Assembly (NCBI GenBank): GCA_021234155.1
Contig: JAJEKV010000049.1
Location: forward strand, 9,954,292-10,018,291
Source: Isoetes taiwanensis
Lineage: Eukaryota; Streptophyta; Lycopodiopsida; Isoetales; Isoetaceae
Reading direction: 5' to 3'
DNA length: 64,000 nucleotides
The position numbers and the translations under genes were made by a program. The notes below the pieces were generated by a model. The model made no database searches. It saw only the letters and a program-made list of their open reading frames with translations, and had not been told where the DNA came from. Below, one piece after another: positions 33,045 through 43,188 of the stretch; the stretch's first letter is position 1; each line of letters begins with the position of its first letter.

Positions 33045-34092
33045 TGTCGTGGAAAAGCTTGTCATGGAGACAAGTAGTTTATCATGGAGACGAGTTGTCA
33101 TGGAGACAAATAGCTTGTCATGGAGACAAGTAAACCATTGCTGCAAAACATTGAGCTCTGCTTTGTCATAATAGCCAAACTACCCGCCATAACCTCTTGC
33201 CATCTCTAGAAGTTCATCTTGGTCATTTGAGCCTGTGTAAATTCCAACCTTTAAGCCTGAGTATGGAGAACCGCAAAAGCATCCTGCTTGGGATTGCGGA
33301 GTCAGATCGTGGTGATCTGAGAGACTGATTGGCCGTGGGGGTCATTTATATAAATATTTGACTTGGGAAGTCATCTATATATTAACACTTGACCTTATTT
33401 GCAGGTTTGCTTAGTGTTAAACATTGGGAAGGACACTTTACATACAAGCTGTCAAGGATATGGACGCAAAATTTGGATGCAGAATCTCAAATTGTTTCCT
33501 ATGGGACAGGCTTATGGGTAAAGTTCCTAAGTTGAATTTCTTTATTTGGAATAAAGAATAGATACTTTTGTTGTGTATACCCATGGTAGATTAGTGACTA
33601 CGATTGCAACGTAGCCGGCTTGAACATGGTATACTAGATAGGGAATGCCTCTTGGTAGACTAGTGATTGTGTCTGCAGCACAATCGGCTTGAACAAGAGA
33701 GCATAAGATGTATACTTTTGAAGACTAGTAATTGTGATTGCAACACAATTGGCTTGACAAAAGTTGCATCTGTATCTTGGAGATACACTGTATCGTGGTG
33801 GCGATACAATCAAGTAGTACCGCGGAGGTACGAAAGATAATAATGTACCACGAAGGTACAAGGGATACATCGTACTGTGGAAGTACGCGGATATCCGTAA
33901 CTACTTCTGGAGTTTTGCGGGATTATAAAACTTTCAGACTGGTGATGACCATGGAAGATCCATCTTGAGAAGGGATGGATTGAATAGAGCATATCTTGGA
34001 TGATCGCGGGGTGATCCTTCTTGAGAAGGGATGGACTGAAATTGAGCGTATCTTGGACGATCGCGGACGATCTATCTTGAGAAGGGATGGAT
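33045..34092 (+). repeat. Internal short repeats of the LTR element
   Basis: Three clusters: TTGTCATGGAGACAAGTA-like units (33056-33130, four copies); GACTAGTGATTGTG...CAATCGGCTTGA units (33590-33755, three copies); and CTTGAGAAGGGATGGA with GATCGCGG units (33955-34092, three copies). The last cluster abuts the 3' LTR. Confidence 0.85.
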
Positions 34093-34859
34093 TGATATGG
34101 AGCAAGCACGGGGGAGTGGTCCACGGCGAATGGGTTATTGGAATTATGACAAATACTATGTAACTGTTATTCCTAAGGTCACCTAATAATATAAAGGGGC
34201 ATAGGATAACATAGCATGTGGGTGTGGAGAAACCATTGATATTTATGGAAGGGGTCGAGGCACTATCATTGGGATGATTATTGGTTGAGAAAAAGGCCAT
34301 AGATAATATCTTATATGATAAGTCATATAATCTAATTAAAGGCAAGGAGATATTTTGAAGAAAAGGCAACTGCATGCTAAAAAAGGCTAAAGTCGCAGAG
34401 AGATCTATAAATAGAACCTAAACTTCAGTTGGACATATCTCGGCAACCAGAGGTCCGATTGCTGCGATCTTTACCTCTTTGGATCTGTCTCGGAGTCTAG
34501 TTTCCGAAGTGGGGTGACACATTCCGTATCCATATGGGAGAGTAATGGCCGAAAATATGACAAGGGATCACAGATCACTGCCATAGTGACTTCACAGATC
34601 TGCAATTGTTTTTATGATGTGTGGCTACTTGGAGTAGCTAGATCAGTCTGGAAGGCCAATAAGCCAGATGCCAGAGCTTTGTATTTGCCATAGAGCACTT
34701 GTGTTTTGCCATAACCCAGTGGATCCGGTTGGGTAGTTAATGGTGCTGCCATATCAATTATGCATGAATAAAGTTTCTTTAGTCCAGTGTTCTACTATTT
34801 TATTATGGTTCTATGATTCTGTGTTGCTACAACTTCCCAAATATACATGAATTGTATCA
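34093..34859 (+). repeat. 3' LTR
   Basis: Nearly identical to 31768-32531, with a few substitutions and small indels; bounded by TG and CA. Confidence 0.93.
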
Positions 34860-34864
34860 GGAGT

Positions 34865-35303
34865 GACATGATGGAGGACTAGATGTAGAATCAGAAGCAA
34901 ATCCATGAGCATTGCTATTGTATATAGCAGCAAGGTTCATGTTCCCAACATTTTTCGAGGTTCCAACTCCCCCACCTTATTAGGAGATTCTGCATCTTTG
35001 AATCTTTTAGGAGTAGAAAACTCCATGGTTAAATCCTGTTGTTGAGGCTTAGGAAATGCAGTTTTATGCTCAAAATAGGTATCCTTTATGCTCAAAATCC
35101 TACTGATGGACTACAGGAGCCTTTGCATATGCATTTCTCTATCATAAATCTGGTTGCTGCTGAGCAATGGCTGCTATCCTGGCAAACGCATTGTTATGCT
35201 CAAGTGGCAAGCTTGTCTGCCTATTAAAAACATCTGAAGCATTCTCTGCCATGGCCTGGCTTTCTCTGCGCTAAAAATGTTCTTAAGCAATTCATCCATA
35301 TTC
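34865..35303 (-). pseudogene. Group A bZIP (ABI5/AREB-like) relic, second segment
   Basis: From the LINE target site the minus strand reads MDELLKNIFSAEKA, the conserved C-block of ABI5/AREB/ABF factors (usual form MDELLKNIWTAEE). One base later the frame shifts to ENASDVFNRQTSLPLEHNNA and then FARIAAIAQQQ. Further on come KPQQQDLTMEFSTPKRFKD and NMNLAAIYNSNAHGFASDS in other frames. Several frame changes mark it as a relic. Segment one lies beyond the LINE and segment three beyond the LTR element. Confidence 0.75.
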
Positions 35304-35393
35304 TTTTTTTTTTTTTTATTGAAGGCCGATATGTATATTTATAAGTATAAAAAGTTACAAAATTTTACTTTTTACGGGGAAGTATAACCCATA

Positions 35394-35830
35394 TCACATA
35401 AAAGAGAGTAGAGTTTTAAAGATGAAAACAGTTGAGTCCTGGAATATGATTTTCCCCTGAGAGTTACTGAATCTATCAAAGAGGGCATGCTTTAGTTTAT
35501 CAAATGGGGATCTGAGATGGAAATTGCTGATTTTCCGACCCCTCCCCTTGACCATAATGGTAAGAACGCAATATCTGCATAGGCAGGATCCCGCCTTGGC
35601 CATATTAAATCTTCCTATATTATCCTTGGCTTCGCATAATAGGATTCTTCTGACATCATAGTTTTGGTCGTAGCAGCAATTACATAAGCATGGTTCTTCA
35701 TGCCCGAACAGATTTGGAGGTCCGAAGACCTTAAGCCATTCCATGTTGGTAAAAGGGTCGATCCTTCTCCATTTGATCTTCCGCACCAGTACATAGATAA
35801 TTCCTGAAATCGAACAGAGAGCTATAAGTA
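35394..35830 (-). CDS. LINE 3' cysteine-rich ORF (unknown)
   Basis: An open reading of at least 130 codons after the ORF2 stop, ending at 35394. It contains CLCNCCYDQN and CLCRYCVLTI, two similar cysteine clusters about 35 residues apart, and basic flanks. It could be a former C-terminal extension of ORF2 or a separate 3' ORF; metal binding is only a guess from the Cys spacing. Confidence 0.35.
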
Positions 35831-35873
35831 TAAATTAAGTGGCATCGTAAATCCAGTTAGTGTCATATATGAT

Positions 35874-38447
35874 CTACTTGATGACCGCTTCTGGGTGAAT
35901 AATCTCCTGGTTGAAAATGAGCGAGTTACGCCCTTTCCAGATCCTCCATAGCAAAATATAGACTCTCCAATCATTAGGATTGTCAGGTAAAAAGAAATCC
36001 AGAGAGTTAGTGGTCGTGATGCTATAGCCGAGAAAATTGGATGCTAATTCCAGCACCCATTCTGACCACAAACACTCCCTAAAAAGGTGGTCTTCATCCT
36101 CTTTTTGTCCCAGACACCTCGGGCAAACATCCGAATCAGCCATCTGCATTCTATATCTCTTGCTGTTTGTCGCCAGGGCCTTGTGCCACAATTGCCACAT
36201 GAAGGACTTAATTTTGGGGTAAATTGGGCTAGACCACATGAATTTGAGATTTCTCGCACACCTATCTGCATCAGTTTGCCATTTATCATGAATAGACATA
36301 GAGAGATCCCTTATGAGAAATCTGTAGGCCATCTTGACTGATAACACTGTCTTTCCATGGTAGTTCCAATTGTCCCCACTATTGGACCAAATTCCTTGGA
36401 GTAAGGTAGTGCAAATGTTATTGTAGAGATTCTCGCACGCCTCCCCTTCTGTAGCTAGGGCAGACTCCCTGAAAGGGATGATCCCATCCTCATTGTACAT
36501 ATCCCTGATCAAAATAACTCCTTTGGAACCCCATAGCTTGGCCTGATCTGGGAAATGACAAGCTAAACAAAGAGCAAGGCTGTTAGTAAGAATGGCTGGA
36601 TTCCAAAAGATGGACTGGTCCATGGATAGACCTTCCTTCCAATCAAACACCCCCCTAACCAGATTCCATGCTCTGATCCACTTCTTGATAAGGACAGGAG
36701 TAGAACTGGGAGCTGTGAATGGAAAATAAATCGAGTGAGGAAGAATTACTCTTAGCTGTCTCCAGCCAAAGGACCAACATTTCCTGAGGTAATGCCTGAT
36801 GATGATGGAAATTGGGTGCTTGATCAGATTATGAGCAGCTTTGAACAGATACTTGGCTGCCAGAGCTAGGCCCTGTTTCTCAATATTAATAACTCCAAGT
36901 CCTCCATCTAACTTCTTTTTGCAGCACTCTGTCATGGCTACTGGAACCCAGCATCTCCTGTTTTGGCCACAGGAAATGAATCTGCCAATGATACTTTGCA
37001 ACTTATTGGAGACCTTCTTGGGGGCAAGAATAACGGAGGACTGATAAATATGAGATGAAGAAATGACAGAATTAGCAATGATCGCCCTGCCTTGCTTGGA
37101 GATATATTTAGAGTTTAGATTGTCTACCTTTTTCTGGAACTTCTCGATAATCTCTGTCCAGATATCAGAGGGACTACCTTTAAGAGCATAAGGGATACCT
37201 AAAATCTTAGAAGAATTGGTTGGGAGAATATACTTACAGCCAAGGAGATCAGCAGTCTGTTCTCTTTTTACCTGATCCCTGGACATAACCTTCGATTTAA
37301 TGGGATTAATTTTGCATCCAGATACATTGCCAAACATCTCCAGAATTGCTTGAGTGTTGATGATCGATTGATTATCCATAGAGACTAGAATGAAGGTGTC
37401 ATCTGCAAAATGCCCATTCAATATTTGATCCATTCCTTCTTCATTAGTAGGGAGGTTTAGCCCCTGGATCATGTTAGAATTCTTGGCCTCTTCCAATTTG
37501 CAGTGAAGGGCTTCCATGATAATAAGAAAAAGAAAGGGGGCTAAAGGGCACCCTTGTTTCACTCCCCTCTTAAGAGGGAAAAAGGGGCTACATTCCCCAT
37601 TAATCAGGACTGAAGACCTAGAGTTAGAAAGGATAGCTCTAAAAATAAGGATCACCTCATTAGAAAACCCCAAAGCAATGCAACATTTAAAAAGAAAGCT
37701 CCAACTTACAATATCGAAGGCTTTAGTGATATCCAGCTTGATTAAGGCAATATCCTGATTGGAATCCTTTGCCCAATTGAGTCCCAAGATGGCAGTAACA
37801 ACATTGTCCAGAATGAACCTGTCTTTAAGATAAGCAGCTTGGGAAGAACTAATTATTCTGTCCAGAATAGGCTTAAGTCTCCTAGCAATGGTACCCGAAA
37901 TCAGCTTGTAAATCACATTGGAGAGGGAGATTGGTCTGTAATCCGAAAAGGATGCTGGCATGTCCACCTTGGGAATGAGCGTGATGAGGCTGGTGTTGAT
38001 CCTTGCATCCAAGCACTTCTTGTCCCTAAATTCATTGGCTAAACTCGTGATACAATCTCCCAAAATAGGCCAGGTTTTAAGGAAGAATTCCACTGGCAGA
38101 CTATCTGGCCCAGGGGTCTTGCCTTTGTCCATCTCCCGGGCAGTGAGAAGAATCTCAGCATTGGTAAAAGGCCTGTTCAGGTTATCATTATCTTCGGCCA
38201 TAACCTTGGGCTGAATATTTATGAAATCATCCATCATGCTGAAATGAATGTCTTGATTGGTTCCCATAATGTTTGTGAAATGTTCTGAAGCAGCCTTTTT
38301 GATCTGTTCCTCATCTGTAATAGTTTCATCCCCAACCTTAACGTCGAAGATATGATTCCTCTTGACTCTGCCTTTTGCCTTGGTGAAGAAAAACTTTGAG
38401 CTGCCTCTTTCATCCTCTTTGATTTCTCTAATCTTGGCCTTAAGTCT
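35874..38447 (-). CDS. LINE ORF2, reverse transcriptase and zf-RVT part
   Basis: About 800 open codons after the stop at 38448. RT motifs: GKTPGPDSLPVEFF, LITLIPK, DYRPISLSNVIYKLI, IKLDITKAFDIVSW (catalytic Asp), GVKQGCPLAPFLFL, and FADDTF (catalytic pair at about 37400). Near the end, zf-RVT: IKSFMWQLWHKAL ... CPRCLGQKEDEDHLFREC. The product would prime reverse transcription at a nick in chromatin. The ORF2 C-terminus ends at 35874. RNase H was not seen. Confidence 0.93.
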   Translation of the reverse strand, partial: RLKAKIREIKEDERGSSKFFFTKAKGRVKRNHIFDVKVGDETITDEEQIKKAASEHFTNIMGTNQDIHFSMMDDFINIQPKVMAEDNDNLNRPFTNAEILLTAREMDKGKTPGPDSLPVEFFLKTWPILGDCITSLANEFRDKKCLDARINTSLITLIPKVDMPASFSDYRPISLSNVIYKLISGTIARRLKPILDRIISSSQAAYLKDRFILDNVVTAILGLNWAKDSNQDIALIKLDITKAFDIVSWSFLFKCCIALGFSNEVILIFRAILSNSRSSVLINGECSPFFPLKRGVKQGCPLAPFLFLIIMEALHCKLEEAKNSNMIQGLNLPTNEEGMDQILNGHFADDTFILVSMDNQSIINTQAILEMFGNVSGCKINPIKSKVMSRDQVKREQTADLLGCKYILPTNSSKILGIPYALKGSPSDIWTEIIEKFQKKVDNLNSKYISKQGRAIIANSVISSSHIYQSSVILAPKKVSNKLQSIIGRFISCGQNRRCWVPVAMTECCKKKLDGGLGVINIEKQGLALAAKYLFKAAHNLIKHPISIIIRHYLRKCWSFGWRQLRVILPHSIYFPFTAPSSTPVLIKKWIRAWNLVRGVFDWKEGLSMDQSIFWNPAILTNSLALCLACHFPDQAKLWGSKGVILIRDMYNEDGIIPFRESALATEGEACENLYNNICTTLLQGIWSNSGDNWNYHGKTVLSVKMAYRFLIRDLSMSIHDKWQTDADRCARNLKFMWSSPIYPKIKSFMWQLWHKALATNSKRYRMQMADSDVCPRCLGQKEDEDHLFRECLWSEWVLELASNFLGYSITTTNSLDFFLPDNPNDWRVYILLWRIWKGRNSLIFNQEIIHPEAVIK

Positions 38448-39403
38448 CTAGCCCTGAGCTATTTTGATTTCCTCTCTCTCGATCTCAGCTCTGATGTTAT
38501 CCTTGATTGATTCATGAGCCTGAGGAAGGGTATCCCTCAAATTTTGGAGAGTTGCCATTTTTTGCCTGTGAACCTCTTTACCCCATTCCTTAAGCCAGTT
38601 CTTAATAGCTTTGGAAACAGTGATCCACCAAAACATCCACCCTGAAGGTCCAATGGGCTTCGGAAATCTAGATAAAACTTGTTGTAGCCTGACCAAAAAA
38701 TCTTCCTGATTCAAGAGACTAGAGTTCAGCTTAAAGTAAGTCTTTCTCTTCCTATTGTTGGTATTCCTGTCAGAGATAATCATCTGCTGAGGGAAGTGGT
38801 CAGATAGGGTATATCCTTCCATATTACTGACCCTGTTGCTGCAGTTCCAAAGGTTCTCAGATAGGTAAAATCTGTCATGAAGGCAGAGTTATTTTCCTGA
38901 GCTCCCAGAGGCCTGAAATTCTTATTCTTCATAAAATCGTTAGTCACCATGTTTAAATCACCACCCAGGATACATTCATCGAATTCCATATTGTCAAGAC
39001 TATTTTTAACCAGATTCCAGATACCTACCCTGTCCCCTGGATTATTAAAGGCATAAATGTTAACTAAAGCTACTCTAGCTTTTAATAAGTTACATAGCAT
39101 GATTTGCCATCTACCATTTCTACCATTCACCATATAAATGTCCGAAATATTGAGGCTATTCTTCCATATCACAGCAATGCCTGCAGAGGAATCATTAGCA
39201 GGAATAGACCAGAGGTCATACCCTGGAGGAAGAGTTTTACCAATAATAATTTTATGGTTATCATCATGAATTTTATGCTCTTGAATGAATAAAATATCAG
39301 GGTTGAGAGTGGAAATGCAAACCTTCAGCCTGTCTCTTTTAATGCTATTATTAATTCCCTGGAGGTTCCAGGTCACACAATTTATGCTTTTATCCATCAA
39401 CAT
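38448..39403 (-). pseudogene. LINE ORF2, APE-type endonuclease part (frameshifted)
   Basis: Starts at 39403 with CVTWNLQGINNS, the first EN motif, then IQEHKI (catalytic Glu), GIAVIW, NIYAF, GGDLNMV (Asp/Asn) and, in a frame that changes near 38800, LSDHFP (catalytic His). The second frame ends at a TAG at 38448, which separates it from the RT part. Apart from these two lesions the domain looks complete. Confidence 0.88.
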
Positions 39404-39927
39404 CTATACTTCCCTACCACCTGTCCAGCTTGGATGGTGGATTTTCTCGGGCTGGCTCTGCTGGGACCATGGTAAAATTTTTTCTTACCTCTTCCTTTTT
39501 TCCTTTCAATCACTTTCCAACCTTCCTCTTCCTTATCTAGGATCTCTTCAATTATCTGATCAAATTTGGTGTTCTCCCATTGAGGGAGGTCAGGAGGTTT
39601 AGGCCTAGATAGGAAGATGTCACCTGTGTCAATTCTGACAGAGATATTAATATTTTCCAGGGTGACCACCATATCCTCATTAATATTGAATTTCGTTTGG
39701 GGTTCATGCCCATTGGACTCCATATTCCGAATCAAAATATTCCCCTTTATGTCCATATCCTGACTATGAGAGTTATTCCCTTTGATATCCATTTCCTCCT
39801 TTTTTTCCTTTGGGGACCCAAACCCGTCTGATCTCCTCCTGATGCACAGGGCCTTTATTTTTGAGACTGGGAGTCAGGACAGGAGTTTTGGAGTAAGTAA
39901 TCTTGAGATCCATAAACCCCTCACCAC
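39397..39927 (-). pseudogene. LINE ORF1, 3' part
   Basis: The ORF1 tail after the MITE, ending at a stop at 39397 that overlaps the ORF2 start by a few bases. It is rich in Lys/Arg near the end (RKKGRGKKKFYHGPSRA). The frame is not continuous with the 5' part because of the MITE. Confidence 0.7.
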
Positions 39928-40593
39928 CATGGAATAAAATAACGGCTAAGTTTAGCCAAATGGCTATTTTGTAGCGGTTTTGCCAAGAAAAACAGCTAAA
40001 GTAAATGGAAAAAATGCCCAAAAAAAAGAAAAATTTAGCCCAATGTTTTTTCTGCCCAAGTGAGTTTTTAGGTTGAATAGCCAAACCTTTACCTCCAGAC
40101 ATATCCATCAGGACATCGATTAGCTAAACCTAAGATAGAGTGAGCTTGAAAAAATGGATAGATTAGCCCGAAATTCAACATCAATGTATGTACTAACTTT
40201 AAGAAATTTCAGATAGAGTTTATATTTTTCTTTTTTTTTCCACTTTCTTTCTTGTTACAAGTACAAAGTTGAAGCATTAGAGGAAAATGAACAATGTAGT
40301 CCCTTTTTTCTAGGTTTTTGAACATGTTCATGTATGTTTGTGTCTTGATTTATGTATCTACAATAAATTCAATGTCTTTGCCAAAATGCTTGGATTTTTT
40401 TTTAATTACTATAGCGTGATGGCTAATATTTGCCTTTCCATTTTGTGAAAGTTTAGCTAAAAGCAAGAAACTGTGATGGAGAAAAACCATTTAGTTTAGC
40501 CAAGTGTTAGAAACTTCTAGCCCCAATTTGAAGGTAGTTTAGCTAAACCTATTTTGGCTACACTAAAATATAGGAGTAGTAATTTATTCCATG
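39928..40593. mobile_element. hAT-type MITE, copy A (666 bp)
   Basis: Termini CATGGAATAAA and TTTATTCCATG are inverted repeats, flanked by an 8-bp duplication CTCACCAC (39920-39927; 40594-40601), the hAT signature. Subterminal GTTTAGCTAAAC-like palindromes are present. No transposase. It inserted into LINE ORF1. Copy B at 51059 is the same family. Confidence 0.88.
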
Positions 40594-42171
40594 CTCACCA
40601 CTGATCCTAGTTTTGAGATTCCTGTGCCAATCCGAAGAAATAGGCTTGGATATACAAACGGAAGGATAGTTGGTTTGAGGTAGGCTAACCTCGAGGACCT
40701 CTCCTAAGCATTCAAAAATAGTAGTCAAATGAGAACGGGTCCAGAACGCTGGGGGGAGGTTAGAGAAGGTAATCCAAGTAGAGGTGCAGATACAATCCTC
40801 TTTCCCGGGAATGAAGTCGGCGGTCCATCTCATAATGTAAAATGGGGAGTTGGAGATGAAATCAAGTTTCCTTCTAAGAATAGAATGGACACTAATTTCA
40901 TCTTTGCACACAACCTGGAAAGTTTTGTTGTCAAGCTTCAAAATAGAAAGAATTGGAATATGCTGATTCTTGGTTATCCAAAGCTTAACATCATTCTGAG
41001 ATGGGCATTTGATAGGAAAATGGAGCAGAATAGCTTTCCTAGAAAAATTGTCAATAGCAGAGAGATCCTGGACTTCAAAAAGATCACCAAAGTCACTGTT
41101 ATACCTATTATTAGAGTTAGAGAACTTAGAGGAATCCAGAGAGACATCTTTCAGAAGCACATTTTTATAAGATAAAGGAGAGTTCAAACCTTTGGCTTTG
41201 TCTCCTTTACCAATGACCGGAACTGAATTGCTTATCTTGTTATCTTTTGATTTTGTCTTTACTTCATTAAGCTCCAAAAGCTTGATCTCCTGGCAGTTCT
41301 CGCAATCACAGGTATTGACCTCCATCGGATTGAAGAAGCCGTTGCTATCTCTGATACTGCATTTTTTAGCCTTCTTCTTGAGATTTGTTTGGTAAACTTC
41401 CAAGGAGGTCGCTATCACTTTCGGAATTTCTTCCTTCTTTAAGGTTGCTCTGAAATCCCTTCGGTGTCTTTCAATGACGTGATCTTCCGCCCCTTCCCAT
41501 CTTCTGATCAGCCGGATGCTTGCTTTGGTGGCACCTTTCAATTCGTCCCAGCGGATAATGAGCTCCTTAACCCTGGCTAATATTTCGTCCATGGAAGCTC
41601 TGAAAATACTATTTTTTAAGCTACAACAGTCAGTTTCAGTATGTCCCTGTTTTACCGGTATGAGCTTGTACAGAGCAGTGTCCATTTCTTGTGCAAACCC
41701 CCACATATTCCAAATCCAATCTCTGTCATTGGCTCTTCCTTCTCGGTAATCTCTGTCCAACAAGACCATTTTTTCCTTGCATGCTGTGATAGCCACCTCT
41801 TCTTGAACCCCCATGCACACCGCCGCTGCACTCTGCTGGTCCTTGATAATTTCAAGCCCAATATGAATCTCTTTGAGCAATTTCCATCCTTGGTCCCTTC
41901 TGTCGTCGAGCCAGAAAATTTGGGTCCATTCTTCATCCTCTATGTTATCCTTCACCCTGGAGGATCCAGCCCCACTGTTCTTGGCCTTCGTCATCGCTTG
42001 AGGGCAACTATCGAAAAGGGGAAGACGCTTAAGGGAGCCGGAAGGACTAGAGCAGAGACAAAGAAAGGGCAGTTCAAGAACTTCCCCCTTTTGCCCCAGA
42101 AACTTAACTGAAACACCCGTCCCGAGGAACAGAGGGAAATCTAAAGAAAATAACCCGTACGCCTCTGCCAA
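40594..42171 (-). pseudogene. LINE ORF1 (DUF4283-like), 5' part
   Basis: About 520 codons up to the MITE edge. The C-terminal third reads as the DUF4283/RRM-like nucleic-acid chaperone domain of plant L1 elements (KAILLHFPIKCPSQNDVKLW, FIPGKEDCICTSTWITFSNL, HLTTIFECLGEVLEVS). The N-terminal region is charged and helical, possibly coiled-coil. A CDCENC motif lies midway. The MITE removes the normal C-terminus. Confidence 0.8.
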
Positions 42172-42263
42172 GAAACAATCTAAAAACTCTAAAAAACTCT
42201 AAAAAAGCCTGACCAAGGGTGCCCAGAGCTGGCACAGAATCCTAGGAATGCAAAAGGAGAAAG

Positions 42264-42701
42264 CTAATTCGCAACTGAGAACCTCCAAACTACTACTTCG
42301 ATATCACCAATAAATTGGGCTGGCTGCAGATCAAAAGAAGGTGCCCTGGTAGATCTGGTTCGATTCCAAATTGGTGGGGAACATTCATGGTGAATGATTT
42401 CTCTCAAATCTACCCCGTAAAGGGTCGCGGAATTCAGAGCAACTCTCAGGGAACCTGACCTATCAAAACACAAGATGCAAAGAAAGAAGGTGTTGAATCC
42501 TATCCTACAGAAACCAATTCTAGATCTAGAAACTCGAGTAACTCTGATCAAGTTCTCCACTAAATTGATAGATTCTTGGAAATCTTCAGGGACCTGAGTG
42601 ATTCCCAGACCCTGGAGAACAACCTCGAGCAAGGCCTCATCCATTGGGTCGGAGAATCCTCCCACGGTCCGTCGGTGGCCCTTCGAGCGCCTAACGTTCA
42701 T
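42264..42701 (-). CDS. LINE 5' leader ORF (unknown)
   Basis: A 145-codon ORF starting six bases inside the LINE (ATG at 42701) and preceding ORF1. No domain recognised. Because it begins at the very 5' end, it may overlap the internal promoter; it could be a short upstream ORF or a truncated host-derived segment. Confidence 0.4.
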   Translation of the reverse strand: MNVRRSKGHRRTVGGFSDPMDEALLEVVLQGLGITQVPEDFQESINLVENLIRVTRVSRSRIGFCRIGFNTFFLCILCFDRSGSLRVALNSATLYGVDLREIIHHECSPPIWNRTRSTRAPSFDLQPAQFIGDIEVVVWRFSVAN

Positions 42702-42706
42702 CTCCC

Positions 42707-42817
42707 CAATTCATCCATATTCATTGAGCCAAAAATTTTACCTGGTGCTCCCATAACATTTTAAAACTCATGCAGAGTAGGAGAATAGATAGAAGACTCT
42801 CTTGGAGTTTTAAGCTG
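42707..42817 (-). pseudogene. Group A bZIP (ABI5/AREB-like) relic, first segment
   Basis: After a CTTACAG acceptor the minus strand reads KTPRESSIYSPTLHEF, a stop, NVMGAPGKIFGSMNMDEL. These are the conserved N-terminal blocks of ABI5/AREB factors (usual SIYSLTLDEFQ and GKNFGSMNMDELLKNI), with phosphorylatable Ser/Thr. The TAA replaces the expected Gln codon. The LINE is inserted inside the MNMDELLKN codons, and its duplication copies the MDEL codons on both sides. Confidence 0.82.
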
Positions 42818-43188
42818 CTGTAAGAATGAAGTCATACATGTCCCAATTTCAGAGCATGCCATCTAAACCAAACTAAAACATAATGTTCAAAATGTTCTAA
42901 TAATTCCAACAGAACTCATAAAAAATTCAACTTCCTTGCAATGATAATTTGGACTGAACCAGTTAGTTCCTCGCATAGGGCAGTCAAGATAAAATACGTG
43001 CTACAAATTTGTGGCTATCAAGCTACACCCTGGATGCATGAGAACAACTACATTTTTGAGAATAAAGAGGTTTTTCCAGCAGGGGGAAGCATGCAAGGGA
43101 AATGAAGCTTCCAATAATCTGAAAAACAATTCCAGAACCATCCAATAATCTGAAAAACAAATAAACCAAGGCGAGTTTGAAAGCTCAC

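Larger units (their letters stand above)
31768..34859 (+). mobile_element. Non-autonomous LTR retrotransposon (3.1 kb)
   Basis: 5' LTR 31768-32531 and 3' LTR 34093-34859 (764 and 767 bp, nearly identical) both begin TG and end CA. GGAGT flanks both sides (31763-31767; 34860-34864). The primer binding site TGGTATCAGAGC starts two bases after the 5' LTR and fits initiator-Met tRNA. A purine-rich GAGAAGGGATGGAT precedes the 3' LTR. The 1.56-kb interior encodes no gag, protease, RT or integrase, so it is a LARD/TRIM-like passenger needing an external source of proteins. It inserted into the bZIP relic. Confidence 0.93.
35304..42706 (-). mobile_element. Full-length L1-type LINE (7.4 kb)
   Basis: Flanked by a perfect 16-bp duplication, CAATTCATCCATATTC, at 35288-35303 and 42707-42722. 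The minus-strand element ends in poly(A) (T run 35304-35317 on plus). Order 5' to 3': leader ORF, ORF1 with DUF4283-like domain, ORF2 with APE endonuclease, reverse transcriptase and zf-RVT. A 666-bp hAT MITE interrupts ORF1. ORF2 has one frame change near 38800 and one stop at 38448, so the copy is young but dead. It inserted into a bZIP exon within Harbinger. Confidence 0.95.

Noticed and set aside
32532-34092. Search for gag, RT, integrase or envelope genes in the LTR element
   Set aside because: No zinc knuckle, protease, RT or integrase motif in any frame, so it was not called an autonomous or virus-like element.
31580-34375. Two nearly identical minus-strand ORFs of about 150 codons
   Set aside because: They are antisense readings through the two LTR copies and carry no protein domain.
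42355-42370. GGTTCGATTCC, a tRNA B-box match
   Set aside because: Lies inside the LINE leader ORF on the opposite strand, with no A box, acceptor stem or cloverleaf.
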